Shown here: positions 28,240-35,311 of the stretch, in pieces
Layout of the letters: every line of letters begins with the position of its first letter
Numbering within the stretch: position 1 is the stretch's first letter
Assembly (NCBI RefSeq): GCF_030546805.1
Contig: NZ_JAUOPC010000007.1
Span: 242,848-306,847, forward strand
Direction of reading: 5' to 3'
Length of the DNA: 64,000 nucleotides
DNA from: Cyclobacterium sp. 1_MG-2023
Lineage (GTDB): Bacteria; Bacteroidota; Bacteroidia; Cytophagales; Cyclobacteriaceae
The notes under the pieces: model-generated
What the model was told of the DNA's origin: nothing
Databases searched by the model: none
Seen by the model: only the letters and a program-made list of their open reading frames with translations
Program-made: the position numbers and the translations under genes

Positions 28240-28648
28240 CTTTCTTTCTCCCTTTTAGCTTGAAAAGGCCAAACAATAAAGCTCCACCGGTTGCTAAATA
28301 AAGCAGGTAATACAGAATTACCGGACCTAGGTAGATGTATCCACCAAAGCCTCCCACTAACAATACAATGATGATCATCCGAATCAATCCTGTATTGTCC
28401 ATGATATTGGAAGGTTGTTTTTTAATCGGGCTTCCCCCTGTAAAAGACCCCCTAATTCTAGAGGATCCCCCAGAAACATTTCTTTCCAGTATTTGTTGTT
28501 CCTCCGGATTTAGCACCCCTTCTATTTCCAAATCCTTCTTGATCATTTCCGTCCTATTTTTAATTTCTTCCTTTACCGGATCGTAATGTCTAGGACTGAT
28601 ATTAAACCTACTTGGCCGGTTTATTCTGAATATGGATGGGAAATTCAT
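28232..28648 (-). CDS. small membrane protein of unknown function
   Basis: A protein of 138 residues that I do not recognise. The N-terminal ~80 residues are soluble and basic (RPSRFNISPRHYDPVKEEI, a helical EIKNRTEMIKKDLEIEG stretch, then a Gly/Ser segment). Two membrane helices follow (about 88-106 and 108-128) with a Lys/Arg-rich cytosolic end (KLKGRKKDE). It overlaps mutL by 8 bp and heads the operon with mutL and two rhomboids, so it is probably translated together with MutL. It resembles conserved hypothetical proteins of Cytophagales, and nothing more specific can be claimed. Confidence 0.65.
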   Translation of the reverse strand: MNFPSIFRINRPSRFNISPRHYDPVKEEIKNRTEMIKKDLEIEGVLNPEEQQILERNVSGGSSRIRGSFTGGSPIKKQPSNIMDNTGLIRMIIIVLLVGGFGGYIYLGPVILYYLLYLATGGALLFGLFKLKGRKKDE

Positions 28649-28819
28649 AGTATTAAATTTTAATTGTCAACTGCCTTAGGGCGTAAAACATATTAAGTGG
28701 GCTTCTATTGGTCTCAACAAAAGTCAAAAAACAACTGAAACCTTCCTTATCTAACTATTGTTTTAAACAAAATATCACCTGTTCATCACTTTTGCATAGG
28801 TAGAAGTAGGATATTTATG

Positions 28820-28827
28820 TAAGTTTG
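28820..28827 (+). promoter_or_regulatory. candidate -7 box before the GH3/beta-lactamase gene
   Basis: TAAGTTTG fits TAnnTTTG and lies 66 bp before the ATG. A TTTTG occurs upstream, but with a 25 bp spacer, longer than the usual 19-21. Confidence 0.35.
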
Positions 28828-28893
28828 AATTAAACGTTGTGTGTTATCACAAAGTTATTCTTAAATTATTACCAATAAAATTTTAACACCCCC

Positions 28894-31863
28894 ATGTGGC
28901 AAAAAGTTTACGTAATGTTTTTCTGCTGCCTCCTATTGATAGGTTTGGTATCCGGACACGATGGTACTGAACCTAGGGATCCTTTGATAAGTAAAAATAC
29001 TGTTGCGCAGCAACACTGGGTAGACAGTGTTTTTAACAGCCTTAGTTTTGAAGAGCGTCTGGGGCAGCTTTTTATGGTTGCGGCCTATTCCAACAAAGGA
29101 GCAGCTCATGTAAACAGTATTTCCAAATTAATAAAGGAAGAAAATCTAGGTGGGATCATCTTTTTTCAAGGAGGGCCTGTTCGCCAGGCAAACCTGACCA
29201 ACCATTATCAATCCATAGCCAAGACCCCTTTATTTATAGCGATGGATGCCGAATGGGGAATAGGCATGCGATTGGATAGCGTATTGAATTTCCCTAAACA
29301 AATGACCCTCGGTGCGGCCAAAAACGACGCCTTGGTCTATCAAATGGGGAAAGAGATTGCCCGGCAGTTCAAGGAAATTGGCATGCATATTAACTTTGCT
29401 CCAGTGGTGGATGTGAATTCCAATCCTCTGAATCCTGTGATTGGCTATCGCTCCTTTGGAGAGGACAAACAATTGGTAAGCAATAAGTCCCTTGCCTATA
29501 TGCGAGGCATGCAAGACAACGGTATTCTTGCCAATGCCAAACACTTCCCCGGTCATGGCGACACCAATTCAGACTCCCACTACACCACACCAGTGATCAA
29601 TAACAGCAAGGCCAGAATAGTAGATATAGACTTGCATCCCTACAGAGAAATGATCGATCAGGGCCTGATGAGCATCATGGTGGCTCACCTGCACATTCCA
29701 AGCTTAGGCAGTGAACCAAAACTACCCACCACCTTATCCCCCAAGGTAGTAACCAATTTACTCAAAGAAGAAATGAAGTTTAAAGGGCTCATTTTTACAG
29801 ATGCCCTCAATATGAAAGGGGTAAGTAGCCTTTATAAACCGGGAGAAGTAGAACTTATGGCCTTGCTTGCAGGGAACGATGTTTTGCTTTATGCAGAGGA
29901 TGTGCCTAAGTCAAAAACCTTGATTATGCAAGCCGTAAAAGAGGGCAGGATAAGCCAAGAAGAAATCGACCAAAGAATAAAAAAAATACTGAATGCCAAA
30001 TACTGGGCCGGACTCAACAAAAAGCAGGAGGTAAACACCCATAAATTGGTAGAGCGACTTTCGAATTTTGGAACCAAGGCCCTTATTGAACAATTGTATG
30101 CTTCCTCCCTTACAGTGGTCAGCAATGAAGATCAAGTAATCCCTGTGAAGCATTTGGATTTGGAAAATATGGCCTCCCTCACCATAGGCAGAAAAGGTGA
30201 AACCTTTAAAAAATACCTTAGTAAATATACCCAATTCAAACATTTTACATTACGCCCGAATAGCAATCAGAACAATTTTGCTGCCATGGAAAAAAATCTG
30301 GAAGAGTACAGCACCATAGTGGTGGGCGTCATGGGTATGAGCAATAATTCCAGACGAAATTTCGGATTAAAAGCTGATGAAGTAGCTTTTATCAATCGCT
30401 TACAAGAAAAACATAAGGTAATTACCGTAGTATTTGGAAATGCTTATTCCTCCAAAAATTTCAAGGATCAAAAGAACCTGATCCTTGCCTATGAAGAAAA
30501 TGATTTTACCGAAAGCATTGCCCCTCAAGTGATCTTTGGTGGCAGAGAAGGATCAGGCAAACTTCCCATCAGTCAAAAAGATATCTGGCCTAAAGGCCAT
30601 GGCATTGAAACAACTAGCCTGCACAGGCTTGCTTATTCTACTCCCGAAGCCCAAGGCATGAGCAGTAGGGAATTAATGAAAATTGACGCCATCATGGAGC
30701 GGGCCATTTCAGGTAAAGCTACTCCCGGCGGGTCCATCCTAATAGCAAAAAATGGAAAAGTAGTCTTCGAAAAAAATTACGGCTATTTTGATTATAGCAA
30801 AAAACAAGCGGTAGATGAGAAGACACTGTATGACCTTGCCTCGCTTACCAAGGTAATGGCCACCACCCAAGCGATCATGTTTTTAAATAGTAGGGGTTTA
30901 ATAAATTTGGATGACCCATTAGAAAAACACCTACCTGAACTGGTGGGGAGCAATAAGGGAAGCATTTCCATCCGGAATATTTTAACTCATGAAGCAGGGT
31001 TGATACCATATATCCCCCATTTCACCAAGACTTTGGAAGGCAACCAGTGGAAGACAGAATACTATAGCCCCCAAAAATCGGACAATTACCCCATTGAAAT
31101 CGCCGATGGAATATATGGAAACAAAGCCCTTCCTGACAGTGTATGGAAATGGACCGTGGCGTCCAATCTAAGATACAGTGGCACCAAAAGCACCAAATAC
31201 AGTTATCGTTATTCGGATGTTGGAATGTATCTATTGCATCGCTTAGTCGAAAAAATGGTCAATCAGCCGATGGAGGATTTTTTGGAGCAACAGTTTTATG
31301 CTCCGCTTGGAATGAATCGTTTTGGTTACCTGCCATTAAAAAAATTTAGTCCTGACCAAATAGCTCCGACAGAACAAGACAACCTCTTTAGAAAAACCTT
31401 GGTCCAAGGGTATGTTCATGACCCGGGAGCAGCGTTATATGGAGGGGTGGCAGGTCATGCAGGCCTCTTTGGCAATGCCAATGATTTGGCTAAAATGATG
31501 CAAATGATGCTTCAAAACGGGAAATATGGAACGGATGAATTACTGGACCAAGCAACAGTAGAGAAATTCACCAACAAGCAGTCCTTCCGGAGCAGAAGAG
31601 GTTTAGGCTGGGACAAGCCGGATCCTAAAAAAGACAAAGGGCCAACAGGCAATCTTGCTTCTCCCGGAACATTTGGACATACAGGCTTCACAGGAACTGC
31701 TGCCTGGGCTGATCCGGAACACCAATTAATTTATATTTTCCTTTCCAATAGGGTCTATCCCAATGCCGGAAACAACAAACTATTGAGGGACAATGTTCGT
31801 TCTGATATTCAAGACATCATCTATGAAGCGATAGAAAATAGATTTCTTTTAGCCAATAAATGA
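28894..31863 (+). CDS. fusion of GH3 beta-N-acetylhexosaminidase (NagZ-like) and serine beta-lactamase-like domain
   Basis: An exported protein of 989 residues with a signal peptide (about 1-21). The GH3 domain (about 40-385) shows KHFPGHGDTNSDSH at 216-229, the NagZ signature with the His/Asp dyad loop, and nucleophile D303 in FTDALNMKG. A linker domain (about 400-590) follows. The C-terminal class C beta-lactamase/esterase-like domain (about 605-985) has S650LTK653, a YSD-type second motif and HTGFTG. Such fusions are known in Bacteroidota and are assumed to trim peptidoglycan fragments and D-amino-acid esters or peptides in the periplasm. Confidence 0.9.
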   Translation: MWQKVYVMFFCCLLLIGLVSGHDGTEPRDPLISKNTVAQQHWVDSVFNSLSFEERLGQLFMVAAYSNKGAAHVNSISKLIKEENLGGIIFFQGGPVRQANLTNHYQSIAKTPLFIAMDAEWGIGMRLDSVLNFPKQMTLGAAKNDALVYQMGKEIARQFKEIGMHINFAPVVDVNSNPLNPVIGYRSFGEDKQLVSNKSLAYMRGMQDNGILANAKHFPGHGDTNSDSHYTTPVINNSKARIVDIDLHPYREMIDQGLMSIMVAHLHIPSLGSEPKLPTTLSPKVVTNLLKEEMKFKGLIFTDALNMKGVSSLYKPGEVELMALLAGNDVLLYAEDVPKSKTLIMQAVKEGRISQEEIDQRIKKILNAKYWAGLNKKQEVNTHKLVERLSNFGTKALIEQLYASSLTVVSNEDQVIPVKHLDLENMASLTIGRKGETFKKYLSKYTQFKHFTLRPNSNQNNFAAMEKNLEEYSTIVVGVMGMSNNSRRNFGLKADEVAFINRLQEKHKVITVVFGNAYSSKNFKDQKNLILAYEENDFTESIAPQVIFGGREGSGKLPISQKDIWPKGHGIETTSLHRLAYSTPEAQGMSSRELMKIDAIMERAISGKATPGGSILIAKNGKVVFEKNYGYFDYSKKQAVDEKTLYDLASLTKVMATTQAIMFLNSRGLINLDDPLEKHLPELVGSNKGSISIRNILTHEAGLIPYIPHFTKTLEGNQWKTEYYSPQKSDNYPIEIADGIYGNKALPDSVWKWTVASNLRYSGTKSTKYSYRYSDVGMYLLHRLVEKMVNQPMEDFLEQQFYAPLGMNRFGYLPLKKFSPDQIAPTEQDNLFRKTLVQGYVHDPGAALYGGVAGHAGLFGNANDLAKMMQMMLQNGKYGTDELLDQATVEKFTNKQSFRSRRGLGWDKPDPKKDKGPTGNLASPGTFGHTGFTGTAAWADPEHQLIYIFLSNRVYPNAGNNKLLRDNVRSDIQDIIYEAIENRFLLANK

Positions 31864-31926
31864 ACAAAAAAGGATAGATATCGTGTTTAAGGTTGAAATA
31901 TTTAACCCACATCAAATAAAATTAAA

Positions 31927-33069
31927 ATGAAAATTGGGATCGTTTGTTACCCCACCTTTGGTGGCAGTGGAGTAGTTGCTACCGAATTGGGCAAGGCCCT
32001 GGCTGCTAAAGGTCATCAAATTCATTTTATCACTTACAAACAGCCCACACGACTTGATTTTTTCAGTGAAAACCTCTATTACCATGAAGTAGACATTAAA
32101 AGCTATCCTCTTTTTGATCATGCGCCCTATGAGCTAGCCTTGGCCAGCAAAATGGTAAATGTTGTCAAATACGAAGAATTAGACTTGCTGCATGTCCACT
32201 ATGCCATACCTCACGCATCTGCGGCCTATATGGCCAAACAGATTCTGAAAAAACAAGGCGTTATAATCCCTGTTGTCACCACCCTTCACGGTACGGACAT
32301 AACTTTGGTAGGGAAAGACCCCAGCTATGAGCCGGTGGTAACCTTTAGTATCAACGAATCGGATGGTGTAACAGCCGTTTCTGAGGACTTGAAAAAGAGC
32401 ACATTACTTCATTTTGACGTTAATACACATATTGAGGTCATTCCAAATTTTATAGACCTAAACCGATTCAAGCGGCAAAAAAAGGAACACTTCAAAAAAG
32501 CCATCTGTCCTAATGATGAAAAACTGATGGTACACACCTCTAACTTCCGAAAGGTAAAACGTGTACAAGATGTTATAAAGGTATTTTATGAAGTTAGGAA
32601 ATCAATTCCTTCAAAATTATTGCTCGTTGGGGATGGTCCGGAGAGAGATAAAATGGAAAGGCTTTGCCGAGAGTTGGGAACATGTGAAGATGTTCGATTT
32701 TTAGGTAAATTAGAGGCCGTTGAGGAAGTGCTTTCTGTTGCAGACCTATTTATCATGCCTTCAGAAAAGGAAAGTTTTGGTTTGGCAGCCTTAGAAGCCA
32801 TGGCCTGTCAAGTCCCAATTTTGACCAGTAATGTAGGAGGCATTCCGGAGTTAAACATCGATGGAGAAACCGGATTTTTATGTGAGGTCGGAGACATTGA
32901 CACCATGACCAAAAAAGCTAAATTTATTTTGGCAGATGAAAATTTAGCAAATTTTAAAAATAATGCATTGGCGCGTGCAAAAACATTCGATGTCACCGCC
33001 ATACTCCCTTTATATGAAGATTTTTATCAAAAGACAATAGAAAAAACTTATTCATCATTAAAAAACTGA
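31927..33069 (+). CDS. bshA: N-acetyl-alpha-D-glucosaminyl L-malate synthase BshA
   Basis: A GT4 glycosyltransferase of 380 residues making GlcNAc-malate, the first step of bacillithiol synthesis. The beginning IGIVCYPTFGGSGVVATELG, the HVHYAIPHA segment, TTLHGTDITLVG, and the nucleotide-sugar loop MPSEKESFGLAALEAMACQVP are diagnostic of BshA and distinguish it from generic GT4 enzymes. bshB and bshC are not in the window. It follows the GH3 fusion by 63 bp and may share its transcript. It implies that the cell uses bacillithiol rather than glutathione. Confidence 0.92.
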   Translation: MKIGIVCYPTFGGSGVVATELGKALAAKGHQIHFITYKQPTRLDFFSENLYYHEVDIKSYPLFDHAPYELALASKMVNVVKYEELDLLHVHYAIPHASAAYMAKQILKKQGVIIPVVTTLHGTDITLVGKDPSYEPVVTFSINESDGVTAVSEDLKKSTLLHFDVNTHIEVIPNFIDLNRFKRQKKEHFKKAICPNDEKLMVHTSNFRKVKRVQDVIKVFYEVRKSIPSKLLLVGDGPERDKMERLCRELGTCEDVRFLGKLEAVEEVLSVADLFIMPSEKESFGLAALEAMACQVPILTSNVGGIPELNIDGETGFLCEVGDIDTMTKKAKFILADENLANFKNNALARAKTFDVTAILPLYEDFYQKTIEKTYSSLKN

Positions 33070-33217
33070 TGGAAATCAGTAATAATTTTGCTATAAAAAT
33101 GAAACTGTTTGACGTATGAGTGACGTTAAATGAATAAATTATTACAAGTAGCCTTTCTTTTCCTTAAATTAGGCATCATAATTGAAAAAGATCTTTGGAT
33201 AAAACCGCAATCAAGTA

Positions 33218-33841
33218 ATGAAAAAAATTGGAAGATTGGACCGTCCCGATAATAGCGGAACAGCTAAAATGTTCGCCAACCCAGTTTTGGAACGTTTGAG
33301 CAGGACACATATTAGTATCCCTATTGCTTTATTTTTAGGTGTAGGTGTATACTCATTCTATGTCGGAGTATCCTCAACAAACATCCCTTTTATTGAAGCG
33401 CTCGGTTTGTTTTTTGGCGGATATTTTGTCTTCACTTTGGTTGAATATCTTCTCCACAGATACCTCTACCATATGGTTCCTGACACCAAATTTAAGGACA
33501 AACTGCAATACAACGTGCATGGAGTTCATCACGATTATCCCAAAGACAAAGACAGGTTGGCCATGCCTCCTTTTATATCGGGTTTATATGCGGTGATTTT
33601 ATACTTTCTGTTTAATTTTTTAATGGGAGAACTGTCTTGGTATTTTCTCCCCGGTTTCTTGGTAGGATATGCCTCGTATTTAGGGGTTCATTATATTGTT
33701 CACGCCTTCCAGCCTCCAAAAAATTTCTTAAAAGTATTGTGGGTAAATCATGCCATTCATCATTATAAAGACCCCGACGTTGCCTTTGGTGTTAGTACGC
33801 CTATTTGGGATTATGTTTTCGGAACAGCACCAAAAAATTAA
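33218..33841 (+). CDS. sterol desaturase/fatty acid hydroxylase family membrane enzyme (FA2H-like)
   Basis: A protein of 207 residues with about four membrane helices and the di-iron histidine set: H80xxxxH85, H101xxHH (104-105), H158xxxH162 and H178xxHH (181-182). The layout HRYLYH...HGVHHDYP...NHAIHHYKD is that of fatty-acid 2-hydroxylases acting on sphingolipid or fatty-acyl chains. Cytophagales make sphingolipids, so hydroxylation of ceramide or fatty acids is plausible, but the substrate is inference. Confidence 0.82.
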   Translation: MKKIGRLDRPDNSGTAKMFANPVLERLSRTHISIPIALFLGVGVYSFYVGVSSTNIPFIEALGLFFGGYFVFTLVEYLLHRYLYHMVPDTKFKDKLQYNVHGVHHDYPKDKDRLAMPPFISGLYAVILYFLFNFLMGELSWYFLPGFLVGYASYLGVHYIVHAFQPPKNFLKVLWVNHAIHHYKDPDVAFGVSTPIWDYVFGTAPKN

Positions 33842-34168
33842 GCCAAAGAAAAAATATTTTACCATGCGGAATATCTAATTCCATATCAAACCACAAAAAC
33901 CACCATATATTGGTGGTTTTTGTATGTTAAACCTGCATGATATAATCGGATTGTTAATGTCTTTCCTGAACTTTCTCAGGGAAGGTTGAAACCAAAAAAA
34001 ATCAAGCTGTTTGATGAGTGTTAAAACAATGGGCAACTACTTGGGCCTTTAATCGTTGCAGTGAAGAAGCCATGAATAGCTTTCATATAAAGTTAAGGTT
34101 GTTTTTTTTCATATTGAAAATCAAAGGTCTTAAAAACTTCCGGTTTTATAGACCATAAAAAAAATCAA
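33842..34168. other. 327 bp spacer with terminator and a second hairpin
   Basis: Contains the terminator at 33893-33923 and a second 9 bp stem, CTTTCCTGA (33961-33969) with TCAGGGAAG (33976-33984), whose CCTGA/TCAGG core resembles the short palindromes of the 50-52 kb array. No gene is credible here. Confidence 0.5.
33893..33923 (+). terminator. intrinsic terminator after the fatty-acid hydroxylase
   Basis: A 13 bp perfect stem (ACAAAAACCACCA with TGGTGGTTTTTGT) around a TATAT loop. The stem's own T-run supplies the tail, and it could work in both directions. It starts 52 bp after the gene's stop. Confidence 0.8.
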
Positions 34169-34990
34169 ATGACTGTTAGTATCATAGGAATGGGTTGGCT
34201 TGGGATTCCCTTGGCTGAGGTCTTGAGAGAAAAGGGCATTGCCGTAAAGGGAACAACCACTAATCCTGAAAAAGAGCAATCCTTGAGGAAGCAAGGTTTT
34301 GAATGCGAGCAACTGCTACTAAACCCTGAATTGGAAGGCCCAGTTCCTAAAAAAATTTTTAATACAGACATTCTATTTATAAACATCCCTCCTTCTACCC
34401 GGAGTAAACCCAGCTCTTTTCATCCAAGACAAATTGAGCTAATCAAGGGATTGGCGCAAGCACATGGAATAAAAAAGGTTATATACGTCAGTTCTACTTC
34501 TGTTTACCCCAACAAAAATCAAGTAGCAACAGAAGCAGACCCCCTCAACCATGCGAACACAGGGAATCCTGCTCTATTGAATGCAGAAAACCTATTGTGG
34601 AAAAACAAAACCTATGACTTGACAGTTATTCGTTTTGGAGGTCTATTGGGTGACAACAGAATCCCGGGAAAATATTTTAGTGGCAAAGAAAATGTTCCGG
34701 GCCATCCTCCTGTCAACTACATTCACAGAAAAGATGCCGTTAACGCTGTGCTCTGGATAATAGAAAAGAATTTATGGAATGAAACATATAATATTGTATG
34801 TCCTAAACATCCGGAAAAAAAGGCCGTTTTAGAAAAAAATGCTATAGACATTGGCTTTGCCCCACCTGTCAATTACGAAAAACCGAAAAAGCAAGAATGG
34901 AAGGAAATTGCAGCTGATAAATGGTGCCTAACAAAATTTCAATTTGTCTATGACAACCCGCTTGATTTCACCTATACTGCTAATGAATAG
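34169..34990 (+). CDS. NAD(P)-binding epimerase/dehydratase-like SDR protein (YeeZ-like)
   Basis: A protein of 273 residues. Nucleotide-binding GMGWLG at 7-12 opens an atypical extended-SDR fold; YVSSTSVYPN (about 106-115) corresponds to the catalytic Ser region. The usual YxxxK is not obvious, as in YeeZ-type proteins annotated only as epimerases. VIRFGGLLGDNR and VNYIHRKDAVNA are family landmarks. The substrate is unknown. It stands alone between two spacers longer than 300 bp. Confidence 0.72.
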   Translation: MTVSIIGMGWLGIPLAEVLREKGIAVKGTTTNPEKEQSLRKQGFECEQLLLNPELEGPVPKKIFNTDILFINIPPSTRSKPSSFHPRQIELIKGLAQAHGIKKVIYVSSTSVYPNKNQVATEADPLNHANTGNPALLNAENLLWKNKTYDLTVIRFGGLLGDNRIPGKYFSGKENVPGHPPVNYIHRKDAVNAVLWIIEKNLWNETYNIVCPKHPEKKAVLEKNAIDIGFAPPVNYEKPKKQEWKEIAADKWCLTKFQFVYDNPLDFTYTANE

Positions 34991-35311
34991 ATAAATTAAG
35001 CTTTTAGTAAGCACTCAATAGGCTTTCAAAAGCGAAATATGACTGGTAAAATTAATTTTAAAGATAAAAAAAATAAAAAATTTGTTTGAATTTGCCCAAT
35101 ATCCTGAAAATAAAGGCCAATTAACCCGAAGCAACTTTCATAAATCCTAATGGATAAAAATTATATTTTATCAAGCGAAATAATTCCGTTCATTCTATGG
35201 TCTCAATTTATAATAAGTACTGATAATCAGTCTTATTCGCTTATCCGCATATGCGGTTTTTATTAAATAACTTAATCACCTAATTTTGGCCCCCAATAGA
35301 AAAATAACCCC
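34991..35311. other. 321 bp spacer, promoter region of the sucAB-lpdA operon
   Basis: AT-rich. The 3' part holds a palindrome (35245-35256) and a -7-like box (35281-35288) before sucA; the rest shows nothing recognisable. Confidence 0.5.
35245..35288 (+). promoter_or_regulatory. candidate sucA promoter with overlapping palindrome
   Basis: TAATTTTG (35281-35288) fits the TAnnTTTG -7 consensus, 23 bp before the sucA ATG. A TTTT (35257-35260) sits 20 bp upstream where TTTG is expected. Immediately before it is the perfect 12 bp palindrome CCGCATATGCGG (35245-35256), positioned like an operator beside the -33 element. No binding protein can be named. Confidence 0.4.
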
